The notes: generated by a model from the sequence alone, not told the origin. A stretch of DNA of 7,575 bases from Pseudomonadota bacterium (GCA_023399105.1 JAEWQT010000060.1:1-7575); one strand, 5' to 3'. Shown: positions 1 to 6,346, counted from the stretch's first letter. Numbers and translations: made by a program.

Positions 1-1
1 G

Positions 2-1069
2 TTTATTATCAACCTGCACCGCGACCGCCCGGCTCAATATCGCCAGCATCTGCGTGATGCGCAGAAGCCCATGTTCCGCAGCATGAACACCAGTCAGCTG
101 GTACAGGCACTGAAACACTGGGCCGCCAATCCATCATCCACGCACAACAGCATTACCGTTCCGGGCAAACTGAACGACAACCTGTTGTCACACGCCATTC
201 AGGCCTGGGGTATCCATTGGCAGCGCTCTTTCCGCCGTGCTCCCACCGAAGGCCAGTTGCGGCTGTGCATCGGCCTGTCCGCTACTCACTATTACAGCGC
301 CGGACAAAAAGATTTTGAACGGGTGATGGCGGGTATCAAGCCACAAACCCTGAGCGGTGACAGCGAACGCAGCCGCAGTGCAGGGGGTACGCCATCCATG
401 CCATCCGATGACGTCTGGGACAACGCCTTTGACGCTGGCGGAGCGCGCCTGGCTGAGAACAACAGCCTCAATCTGGATGTCATTGAGTTCATCAATAAAC
501 ACAAAAGTAAAGACGATGAGGATCAGCCCCTGAAGTACCCATCGCACCTGGCGACGCTGATCAACACCAGCCCGGGTGGTTATTGTGTGCATTGGAATGG
601 CGATATTCCCCCCAGCATTCAGGCCGGTGAATTACTGGGAATTCAGGAAAAAGGCGTACGCCACTGGTCGGTGGGGGTCATTCGCTGGATCCGCCACATG
701 CGCGATCAGGGCACCCAGCTGGGTATCGAACTGCTGGCACCGCGCGCCGAAGTGGGCGCTGTCCGCTTACTGCAAAAAACCGGCAGCAACGGCCCATTTA
801 TGCGGGCGTTATTATTGCCGGCCATTAAAGCCATTGCCCAACCGGCAACCTTGTTGCTGCCCAGAATTCCGTTTCGCACCGGTAATAAAGTGGAATTGTT
901 ATACCCGGCCTTACAAGGTCGTTTTCAGCTGACCCGCCGGCTGACGTCCACCAGCGGTTTCAGTCAGTTCCAGTTCCGTCAGACCGGTGCCGTCAGCGCC
1001 ACCGGCCAGCTGCAGAATGCCCCCGGCCTGACCGAAGACGATTTTGACTCGATCTGGAACAAACTCTGA
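2..1069 (+). CDS. PilZ-like domain protein, 5'-truncated by window edge
   Basis: The frame is open from base 2, so the true start lies upstream and the first internal ATG at 71 is probably not the start. At least 355 codons are present and end in TGA. The N-terminal part is polar and unrecognised; it includes a basic stretch RSFRRAP (about 227-247) followed by a conserved-looking LRLCIGLSATHYY segment. The C-terminal region (from about 540) resembles a PilZ beta-barrel: NTSPGGY at 563-583 fits the [D/N]xSxxG signature, followed by alternating hydrophobic strands, a GELLGIQ turn, the WSVGVIRWIRH strand, and GIELLAPRAE. The usual RxxxR c-di-GMP motif is not visible in the roughly 30 residues before NTS, which are Lys/Asp rich, so canonical ligand binding is doubtful. 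It lies 116 nt upstream of a FimX-type c-di-GMP receptor in the same orientation, suggesting a related signalling role, but function is inferred only from domain and context. Confidence 0.75.
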   Translation, partial: FIINLHRDRPAQYRQHLRDAQKPMFRSMNTSQLVQALKHWAANPSSTHNSITVPGKLNDNLLSHAIQAWGIHWQRSFRRAPTEGQLRLCIGLSATHYYSAGQKDFERVMAGIKPQTLSGDSERSRSAGGTPSMPSDDVWDNAFDAGGARLAENNSLNLDVIEFINKHKSKDDEDQPLKYPSHLATLINTSPGGYCVHWNGDIPPSIQAGELLGIQEKGVRHWSVGVIRWIRHMRDQGTQLGIELLAPRAEVGAVRLLQKTGSNGPFMRALLLPAIKAIAQPATLLLPRIPFRTGNKVELLYPALQGRFQLTRRLTSTSGFSQFQFRQTGAVSATGQLQNAPGLTEDDFDSIWNKL

Positions 1070-1086
1070 GAATAAAAAATTAATAA

Positions 1087-1101
1087 CCGCCCTGCAGGCG
1101 G
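1087..1101. other. Short GC-rich hairpin between the PilZ-like gene and fimX
   Basis: CCGCC and GGCGG form a perfect 5-bp stem around a CTGCA loop, 17 nt after the upstream stop codon. On the + strand no T-run follows, so it does not look like a complete intrinsic terminator for the upstream gene. On the - strand it is followed by a T-rich stretch (complement of 1069-1086), but no gene there needs termination. It may be a weak or Rho-assisted terminator, or an mRNA 3'-end stabiliser. Confidence 0.3.
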
Positions 1102-1153
1102 GACAGAATCAACATTTGGCCGTACTGATCGTTTTATTTTCAGCACTGGTCTC

Positions 1154-1159
1154 TATAAT
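1154..1159 (+). promoter_or_regulatory. Predicted -10 box of the fimX promoter
   Basis: A perfect TATAAT lies 26 nt before the chosen fimX ATG, placing a transcription start near 1166 and leaving a leader of about 20 nt. No good -35 hexamer is seen at 15-18 nt spacing: the region 1130-1140 is only T-rich, with at most 3 of 6 matches to TTGACA. The promoter would therefore be weak or activator-dependent. It suggests that fimX can be transcribed apart from the upstream gene. Confidence 0.5.
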
Positions 1160-1176
1160 TGCGTTTTCTTTGCCTT

Positions 1177-1181
1177 GAGGT
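1177..1181 (+). promoter_or_regulatory. Ribosome binding site deciding the fimX start
   Basis: GAGGT sits 4 nt before the ATG at 1186. It supports that ATG over the in-frame TTG at 1159, which overlaps the predicted -10 box and would lie upstream of the predicted transcription start. Confidence 0.6.
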
Positions 1182-1185
1182 GGTT

Positions 1186-3279
1186 ATGTCCAGCCGGGAA
1201 ACTTTGCATCTGCTGCTGCTTACTCATACTCAAAATGAGGCTGAGGGCATTGTCAGTCTGTTGCGTAATTCCGGCAGCGCCACCCGCGCCCATCAGATTC
1301 AATCACTTGCCGACCTGAACGAACAGCTGCAGGAAAAATCCTGGGATTTATTACTGGCCTACCCGCAGATCGGCGATATTCGCTATGAAGAAATACTGCA
1401 TCTGATCAAACGGCTGAACAAAGACCTGCCGGTCATTCTGCTGAACGACGAAGTCGATGCCATGCAAATGGAAGCCTGTATCCGCAAGGGTGCCTGCAGC
1501 ATGGTACCGGTTGATGAAAGCAACTTATTGCTGCTGGTGATTCAGCGTGAGCTGCGGCACCTGCGCAGCCGCCGCGATGTACGCATGCTGGAAGTACGGC
1601 TGCGCGATGCCGAAAAACGCGGCCAGAGCCTGCTGGAAAGTTCCCGCGATCCGGTGGCTTATATTCACGACGGTATGCACGTGTATGCCAACCAGGCCTA
1701 CCTGGATTTATTCGGTTATGACTCTGCCGAAGACCTGGAAGGCATGCCGATTATGGACATGCTGGAAGGCACGGCACAGAGTGAATTCAAGCAATTTCTG
1801 AAAACCCTGCTGCAGGATAATAACCAGCGTCTTGAATTCAACAGCACCGGTATCAATGGCAAAGGCCAGCCCTTTGCTATGCGCATGAGCTTTGCTCCGG
1901 CGACCTACGCCGAGGAAGAATGTACCCAGGTGGTAATCAACACCAGCACCGGCAACGCCGAACTGGAAGAAAAGCTGCGCGAAATCAACAGCCACGACCT
2001 GCTCACCGGCCTGTACAACAAACCCTTCCTGCTCAGCCGCCTGGAACACGCGGTCGACAAAGCCGTGATGAAAGGGGCGCGCGGCGGCGTGCTGTACATC
2101 AACATTGATCAATTCGGCAAAATCAAAAGCGATGTAGGCATCAGCCATGCTGATACCGTCATTGTTGAAATTGCCCATGCGCTGAAAGCGCGCCTGTCTG
2201 AACAGGACGTGCTTGGCCGTATCGGTGAAGATATTTTTTGCTGCCTGCGAATGGATGCCGATGCCGATGCACTGCTGCAATTGGCCGAAACCCTGCGCGA
2301 CACCATCGAACACCTGCTGATTGATATCGGCAACCGTACCGTGACCGTGACCGCCAGCATTGGTGTGGCGCTGATTTCTGACACCAGTTCACGACCGGAC
2401 GATATTCTGCAGCAATCACACCATGCCGCCGATGAAGTCCGCAAAACAGAAACCAGCCCCCGCGGCAACGGCGTGCATCTGTTTGTGGCCAAAGACAAAC
2501 ACGAAGAAAAAGAAGCGCAAAACCTGCAGAAAATCCTGACCGATGCCATCCGCGGTAATAGTTTCCGCTTACTGTTCCAACCGATGATCAGCCTGCGCGG
2601 TGACGAGACCGAACATTACGAAACCCTGCTGCGCCTGAAAATGCCGGACGGTGATGAGCTTTCCGCCGGGCAATTTTTCAGCGACCTGTCAGTATCGGAT
2701 GATCTGAAACGCAAAATTGACCGCTGGGTGGTTTTACATACGACCAAGTTGCTCAGCGAACACCGGGCCAAGGGCCACAATACCCGTATGTTTATTAACC
2801 TGAGTGGTGCCTCACTGGCGGATGAAGCGCTGCCTGGCTGGATTGGTGTCGCCATCAACGCCGCCAATTTGCCTAAGGGTGCGGCGGTCTTCCAGTTCCA
2901 CGAAGACGACGCCAGCCGCATGCTGAAACAGGCGCAGGACTTCAGCCACGGCCTGCAGGAAAAAGGCATTCCGACAGCCCTAAGCCGTTTTGGCTGTGCG
3001 CTGAATCCGCTGCATATCCTCAAGCATCTGGCGGTTTCTTACGTCAAAGTGGACGGCTCCTTTACTCAGGAGCTGAGCAATGCCGATGCGCAAAAACACC
3101 TGAAAGAATTACTGACTCAGCTGCATGAAGAAGAAAAACTCACCATCGTGCCGTTGGTAGAAAGCGCCACGTCTGTAGCGTCATTGTGGCAAATGGGCGT
3201 GCATTTTATTCAGGGCTACTATGTGCAGGAACCACAGGCAGCACTGAGTTTTGACTTCAGCGATGACGGCGAAATGTAA
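1186..3279 (+). CDS. fimX: FimX-type degenerate REC-PAS-GGDEF-EAL protein, c-di-GMP receptor for type IV pilus control
   Basis: This 697-aa protein (P. aeruginosa FimX is about 690) has the FimX domain order. A REC-like domain (about 5-125) lacks an Asp at the phospho-acceptor position: the strand reads WDLLLAYPQ. A PAS domain follows (about 140-260; SSRDPVAYIHDG, NQAYLDLFGY). The GGDEF domain (about 265-425; DLLTGLYNKPFL) reads GEDIF at 347-351 instead of GGDEF, so cyclase activity is unlikely. The EAL domain (about 440-690) has ETL at 479-481 instead of EAL and LSRFG at 599-603 instead of DDFG, so metal binding and hydrolysis should be lost. Features compatible with nucleotide binding remain: LLR after ETL (R483), FINLS, YVKVD and IQGYY. 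In Pseudomonas and Xanthomonas, FimX binds c-di-GMP through its inactive EAL domain and acts with PilZ and PilB in pilus assembly and twitching. The neighbouring convergent serB matches the pseudomonad order. No signal peptide or membrane segment is seen, so it should be cytosolic. Start chosen from the RBS and -10 position. Confidence 0.88.
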   Translation: MSSRETLHLLLLTHTQNEAEGIVSLLRNSGSATRAHQIQSLADLNEQLQEKSWDLLLAYPQIGDIRYEEILHLIKRLNKDLPVILLNDEVDAMQMEACIRKGACSMVPVDESNLLLLVIQRELRHLRSRRDVRMLEVRLRDAEKRGQSLLESSRDPVAYIHDGMHVYANQAYLDLFGYDSAEDLEGMPIMDMLEGTAQSEFKQFLKTLLQDNNQRLEFNSTGINGKGQPFAMRMSFAPATYAEEECTQVVINTSTGNAELEEKLREINSHDLLTGLYNKPFLLSRLEHAVDKAVMKGARGGVLYINIDQFGKIKSDVGISHADTVIVEIAHALKARLSEQDVLGRIGEDIFCCLRMDADADALLQLAETLRDTIEHLLIDIGNRTVTVTASIGVALISDTSSRPDDILQQSHHAADEVRKTETSPRGNGVHLFVAKDKHEEKEAQNLQKILTDAIRGNSFRLLFQPMISLRGDETEHYETLLRLKMPDGDELSAGQFFSDLSVSDDLKRKIDRWVVLHTTKLLSEHRAKGHNTRMFINLSGASLADEALPGWIGVAINAANLPKGAAVFQFHEDDASRMLKQAQDFSHGLQEKGIPTALSRFGCALNPLHILKHLAVSYVKVDGSFTQELSNADAQKHLKELLTQLHEEEKLTIVPLVESATSVASLWQMGVHFIQGYYVQEPQAALSFDFSDDGEM

Positions 3280-3307
3280 AAAGAACGTGGCATAAAGATG
3301 AAGCGAT

Positions 3308-3337
3308 AAAAAAGGCCGGAAAGTTCCGGCCTTTTTT
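3308..3337. terminator. Bidirectional intrinsic terminator between fimX and serB
   Basis: A run of six A is followed by the stem GGCCGGA (3314-3320), a 4-nt loop AAGT, the complementary stem TCCGGCC (3325-3331) and a run of six T. The symmetry gives a hairpin plus U-tract on either strand. It lies 28 nt after the fimX stop and 2 nt beyond the serB stop, so it can end both convergent transcripts. Confidence 0.93.
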
Positions 3338-3339
3338 AT

Positions 3340-4551
3340 TTACTCCTGAATATCGCGGTCGCGGTAACCGAGCAAATACAGAATACCGTCCAGCCCCAGC
3401 GTGCTAATGGCGTTCTTGGCGTTTTCCCGCACCAGAGGTTTAGCCCGGAAAGCAATGCCCAGACCGGCAATGCTCAGCATCGGCAGATCGTTGGCACCGT
3501 CACCCACGGCGATGGTTTGCTCCAGCCGGATACCTTCTTTAGCAGCCAGCTCGCGCAGCAATTCCGCCTTACGCTTGCCATCCACCACCTGCCCGGTTAC
3601 CCGACCGGTAACAATACCGTCTTCCATTTCCAGCTCATTGGCAAAGACATAATCAATGCCCAGCTTATCCTGCAGATAGCGGCCGAAATAATTAAAACCA
3701 CCGGATAAAATAGCGGTTTTGTAACCCAGCGCGCGCAGATTCCGGATCAGACGCTCAGCGCCCTCGGTAACCGGCAAACGCTCGGCAATGCCTTGCAGCA
3801 CATCACCGCGCAGGCCTTTTAATAACGCCACGCGCTGTTCAAAACTCTGAATAAAATCCAGCTCGCCCTGCATCGCCCGCTCGGTAATGGCTGACACCTG
3901 CTCACCCACACCGGCCGCGGCAGCGAGTTCATCAATGACTTCCGCTTCAATTAAAGTGGAATCCATATCGAAACACACTAAGCGGCGCGTGCGGCGATAC
4001 ACATCGTCTTCCTGGAAAGCGATATCCACGCCCAGATCATTGGCAACCTGCAGAAACTGCGCCCGCATCACGCTCTGGTCGGCTTCACCGCGTACGGAGA
4101 ACTCGACACAGGCGCGGGTATTCTGTTCGGCCTGGGTCAGGGATACCCGGCCGGATAAGCGGTTAATCTGGTCAATATTCAGACCGTGCGCGGCCACAAT
4201 GGCGGTAACCCGGGCGATGGCTTCCGCTTCAATGGTGCGGGCCAGCAGCGTAATGATATGACGTGGTTTTCCCTGCCCCTGCACCCAATGCTCGTAACTT
4301 TCCGGCGTTACCGGTGTAAAACGCACCGACAACCCCAGTTCGTGAGCACGGAATAAAACGTCTTTTAAGACCGAACCGGATTCAGCACGGGAAGGGATGG
4401 CGGCCAGAATCCCCAGCGACAGCGTGTCGTGGATTTCGGCCTGGCCAATATCAAGAATTGTTACACCATGCAGCGCCAGAATTGCGCTGATGTTCGAGGT
4501 CAACCCGGGCTTATCCGCCCCAGTCACACGGATTAACACCAATTCGGTCAC
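3340..4551 (-). CDS. serB: Phosphoserine phosphatase SerB, long form with N-terminal ACT-like region
   Basis: SerB hydrolyses O-phospho-L-serine to serine and phosphate, the last step of the phosphorylated serine pathway in the cytosol. The 403-aa length matches the long pseudomonad-type enzyme. Residues about 1-180 hold two ACT-like segments (LVLIRVTGADKPGLTSNISAIL at the start, then HIITLLARTIEAEAIARV), probably for dimerisation and amino-acid sensing. The HAD phosphatase domain begins near 185: motif I is DMDST with nucleophile D195 and acid/base D197, motif II is SGG at 283-285, the lysine region is DGKRK at 324-328, and motif III/IV is GDGANDL with D351 and D355. All catalytic residues are present, so it should be active. 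The start is GTG, supported by an AGGAA site 7 nt upstream and by homology of MTELVLIRV to family N-termini. A small ORF ends 32 nt upstream on the same strand and probably shares its transcript. Confidence 0.96.
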   Translation of the reverse strand: MTELVLIRVTGADKPGLTSNISAILALHGVTILDIGQAEIHDTLSLGILAAIPSRAESGSVLKDVLFRAHELGLSVRFTPVTPESYEHWVQGQGKPRHIITLLARTIEAEAIARVTAIVAAHGLNIDQINRLSGRVSLTQAEQNTRACVEFSVRGEADQSVMRAQFLQVANDLGVDIAFQEDDVYRRTRRLVCFDMDSTLIEAEVIDELAAAAGVGEQVSAITERAMQGELDFIQSFEQRVALLKGLRGDVLQGIAERLPVTEGAERLIRNLRALGYKTAILSGGFNYFGRYLQDKLGIDYVFANELEMEDGIVTGRVTGQVVDGKRKAELLRELAAKEGIRLEQTIAVGDGANDLPMLSIAGLGIAFRAKPLVRENAKNAISTLGLDGILYLLGYRDRDIQE

Positions 4552-4558
4552 GGATAAG

Positions 4559-4563
4559 TTCCT
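4559..4563 (-). promoter_or_regulatory. Ribosome binding site for serB GTG start
   Basis: On the - strand AGGAA is followed by 7 nt and then the GTG at 4551. This site decides in favour of a GTG start, since no ATG occurs at this position. It lies in the 32-nt gap after the upstream small ORF, so serB can be translated independently of it. Confidence 0.65.
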
Positions 4564-4583
4564 GCGGTTCCCGGGTAAGTCGT

Positions 4584-4754
4584 TCAGAGCTTGGCTGCGT
4601 CAGCTTTGGCCGCGGCCACCACTGCACGCAATTCTTCAATCAGCTCTACAGTTTCATGCACAGACAGTGCGCGAACACGGTCCAAGCTCATCAGGAACAG
4701 ACCTTTTTCCAGTTGTTGCAGTTTGTCTTGCAGTGACTGTTTCACGTCGCTCAT
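4584..4754 (-). CDS. Small hypothetical protein, 56 aa, upstream of serB
   Basis: ATG to TGA encodes 56 aa beginning MSDVKQSLQDKLQQLEKG and ending in an Ala/Lys-rich KADAAKL. I do not recognise the family. It has no signal peptide, membrane segment, cysteine or proline, and is predicted mostly helical: an amphipathic N-terminal helix with Leu spacing (LQDKLQQLEKGLFLM), a short break near LSVHET, and a second helix (VELIEELRAVVAAAKADAA). This suggests a small helical hairpin that might dimerise or bind a partner. Coding potential is supported by a GGGGA ribosome site 6 nt before the ATG, codon choice like its neighbours (CTG, GAA, CGT, AAA) and co-orientation with serB 32 nt downstream. It could be a regulatory or leader-type ORF for serB, but it has no run of Ser codons (only three Ser outside any cluster), so classic attenuation is unlikely. 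Confidence 0.7.
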   Translation of the reverse strand: MSDVKQSLQDKLQQLEKGLFLMSLDRVRALSVHETVELIEELRAVVAAAKADAAKL

Positions 4755-4760
4755 GGTGAA

Positions 4761-4765
4761 TCCCC
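4761..4765 (-). promoter_or_regulatory. Ribosome binding site of the 56-aa small ORF
   Basis: On the - strand GGGGA precedes the ATG at 4754 by 6 nt. This is a near-ideal position and is a main reason for calling the small ORF real. Confidence 0.55.
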
Positions 4766-4796
4766 ATCAGTAAATTTGAATACTTGGCCCGCAGGA

Positions 4797-4820
4797 TGGG
4801 TGCCTTTTCGCTGGCGCCCA
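4797..4820. promoter_or_regulatory. Stem-loop / inverted repeat in the divergent control region
   Basis: TGGGTGCC (4797-4804) and GGCGCCCA (4813-4820) pair over 8 bp with one G.U (a C.A mismatch on the other strand) around an 8-nt loop. The right arm overlaps the proposed -35 element of the AhpA/YtjB-like gene. If the - strand transcript starts upstream, the repeat would lie in the leader of the small ORF-serB message. It could be a repressor operator or an RNA structure; no T-run follows, so it is not a clear terminator. Confidence 0.35.
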
Positions 4821-4839
4821 CTGAGGCGGCGCATATAAT
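4811..4839 (+). promoter_or_regulatory. Predicted sigma70-type promoter of the AhpA/YtjB-like gene
   Basis: CTGGCG (4811-4816, 3 of 6 matches to TTGACA) is separated by exactly 17 nt from a perfect TATAAT (4834-4839). Transcription would start near 4846, giving a leader of about 36 nt that contains AAGGAAA. The same AT-rich block reads TATTAT on the - strand (4840-4835), a 5 of 6 match, and could serve as a -10 for the divergent small ORF-serB unit, though no matching -35 is seen for it. Confidence 0.5.
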
Positions 4840-4881
4840 ACCACCAATACCAAGGAAATCTCCGTCTGTTTGAGTAATCAC

Positions 4882-6246
4882 ATGACCACTGACCGCCTGT
4901 TTGGGCAAAAGCTGAATCTGAGTCAAATTTCCGGGCTGTTAGCCGCCGTGCTGGTGCTATTAACCGGCCTGCTGATCAGTTTGCTCACCTGGTCACACCT
5001 GCAGGATCAGCTCAGCCTGCGTCTGCAGCAGGATGCCCAGCGCCAGCTGCAACGCTTAACCGTTGCCATTGCCCCCAGCCTGCTGCAACAAGACCGCGTC
5101 AGCATCAGCGTCACCTTGCAGGAATGGGTACGCGGTCCGGAGCTGGATGCCATCCGCGTGCTCAACAATAACCAGCAGCTGATTGCCGAAAGCGGCCGCG
5201 CCGGTGCCAACAGTTTTGAAATCAGCCAGCCGGTAACCCAGGATGATGTCGCCATTGGTGTTTTGCGGGCCGATCTGAACCTGCAACCGGCACAACAAAC
5301 CGCCGGACGCTATCTGGCTCTGGGCATTATCGCGACGGCCTTTTGTGCACTGCTGGCCGGGCTGGCGGTATTCGCCCTGGCTGAACGCTATCTGAACTAT
5401 GTGCGTCAGCTCCGGCAACGGTTGCAGCACTGGCAACAAGACACCAGCGCCTTACTCGAATTACCGGCCAGCCCGGCATTGGGGGAATTACAGGAGCTGC
5501 ATCAGACCTTGTCGGCGCTGGCTCGCCAGCAGCATCAGCAACAAGCCATTCAGCAGGCTCTGGCCCGCTTCAGCGCCGGCAGCGCACCGGCCGCCAGCGC
5601 GCGCCTGCAATACCACGACTGCGCCATGCTGTTTATTGAAATTGAAGATCTCGACAGTCTGCAGGCCAACCTCAGCGCCGAGGAACTGACCGATAACCTG
5701 AACCGCTATTACCGCCTGCTGACACAGGCCGCCAAACTCTACAACGGCAAACTCGACCGTTATATCGGCAATGGTGCAGTGATGTTGTTTGGCATGAACG
5801 GCAGCCACAGCCCGGAAGAGCGTAACCACCACGCGCTGCATTGCCTGTACGCGGCACACCTGTTTCAGGGCCTGATCCGCAACTGCCGGCCCGAGCCGCA
5901 AAGTCCCTGCATCCGTTTCCGGCTGGCGGCGCACTGGGGGCCGGTGTTACTGGCACCGCTGACCGCCGACAACAGCACCACGCATTGCAACCTGATTGGC
6001 GATACGCTGCATTGGGCTGCCCACCTGGCGCATCACAGCCACAATCAGGAACTGCTGGTCAGCGCCGCCCTGCACGCCGAAATCCAGCCGCAGGATAACC
6101 TGCTCTGGCGCAGCGGTCCGGATCTGACCGATCTGCACGGCCGGCCGCAACAAAATTACTGGTTGCAGCAGTTACCGGAAAAGCAGCAATCGCTGATCAG
6201 CCGGCAAATCCGCCATATCACAGCCATGGCCGCCACCTCGGAATAA
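4882..6246 (+). CDS. AhpA/YtjB-like membrane protein fused to a degenerate class III cyclase-like domain
   Basis: The 454-aa protein has a short cytosolic N-terminus, a first membrane helix (about 15-37, ISGLLAAVLVLLTGLLISLL), a periplasmic region of about 105 residues, and a second helix (about 144-167, YLALGIIATAFCALLAGLAV). A Gln-rich, probably coiled-coil linker follows (about 170-230), then a cytosolic class III nucleotidyl-cyclase-like domain (about 245-430; AMLFIEIEDLDSL, LDRYIGNGAVMLFG, NLIGDTLHWAAHL). The N-terminal layout and the position divergent from serB fit the AhpA/YtjB (SMP) family. The cyclase active site is gone: the metal Asp residues are E253 and N297, the base-selecting Lys is R293 and its partner Thr/Asp is N370, and the transition-state Asn and Arg are H377 and H381. 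It is probably a sensor or scaffold, not an enzyme. The start is uncertain: ATG at 4882 is used here, but an in-frame TTG at 4870 lies closer to the AAGGAAA at 4852-4858. The ligand is unknown. Confidence 0.8.
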   Translation: MTTDRLFGQKLNLSQISGLLAAVLVLLTGLLISLLTWSHLQDQLSLRLQQDAQRQLQRLTVAIAPSLLQQDRVSISVTLQEWVRGPELDAIRVLNNNQQLIAESGRAGANSFEISQPVTQDDVAIGVLRADLNLQPAQQTAGRYLALGIIATAFCALLAGLAVFALAERYLNYVRQLRQRLQHWQQDTSALLELPASPALGELQELHQTLSALARQQHQQQAIQQALARFSAGSAPAASARLQYHDCAMLFIEIEDLDSLQANLSAEELTDNLNRYYRLLTQAAKLYNGKLDRYIGNGAVMLFGMNGSHSPEERNHHALHCLYAAHLFQGLIRNCRPEPQSPCIRFRLAAHWGPVLLAPLTADNSTTHCNLIGDTLHWAAHLAHHSHNQELLVSAALHAEIQPQDNLLWRSGPDLTDLHGRPQQNYWLQQLPEKQQSLISRQIRHITAMAATSE

Positions 6247-6315
6247 CCCTTGTCTGGCGCACCCACAATACCTCTGAAAAACCAACACAACGGCTGGAAA
6301 AAATGTTTGCCTGAA

Positions 6316-6346
6316 CTAGGGTTAAGCGCAAACCAACCTTAGAGGA
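6316..6346 (+). promoter_or_regulatory. Porin leader: inverted repeat abutting the ribosome binding site
   Basis: CTAGGGTT (6316-6323) can pair with AACCTTAG (6335-6342) over 8 bp with one G.U, leaving an 11-nt loop. The 3' arm overlaps the first bases of the AGAGGA ribosome site (6341-6346), which stands 7 nt before the ATG at 6354. Folding could limit translation of the porin. I see no convincing -10/-35 pair in the 107-nt gap after the preceding gene, and no intrinsic terminator. Confidence 0.4.

Noticed and set aside
652..661. Palindrome GGCGTACGCC
   Set aside because: A 10-bp palindrome inside a coding region without other context is expected by chance at this GC content.
1087..1101. 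Full intrinsic terminator after the PilZ-like gene
   Set aside because: The hairpin lacks a T-run on the + strand, so it is listed only as a hairpin and not as a terminator.
2253..2270. Tandem GATGCC-type repeat encoding MDADADA
   Set aside because: Three 6-bp units in frame in a coding region are too few to suggest phase variation, and slippage by one unit would not shift the frame.
1708..2313. Long open frame on the - strand inside fimX (201 codons)
   Set aside because: It lies wholly within the well-supported fimX reading frame, has no recognisable domain, and fits a shadow frame of GC-rich coding sequence.
3887..4759. Open frames on the + strand across serB and the small ORF
   Set aside because: They are antisense to serB, whose catalytic motifs are all in place, and their Ser/Arg/Pro-rich translations are typical of shadow frames.
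5488..5934. Open frame of 148 codons on the - strand inside the AhpA/YtjB-like gene
   Set aside because: It is antisense to a clear membrane-helix plus cyclase-like domain gene, with no supporting ribosome site or known domain.
6250..6322. Possible sigma70 promoter for the porin (TTGTCT, TAGGGT)
   Set aside because: The hexamers are weak and cannot be paired at 16-18 nt spacing, so no promoter is called.
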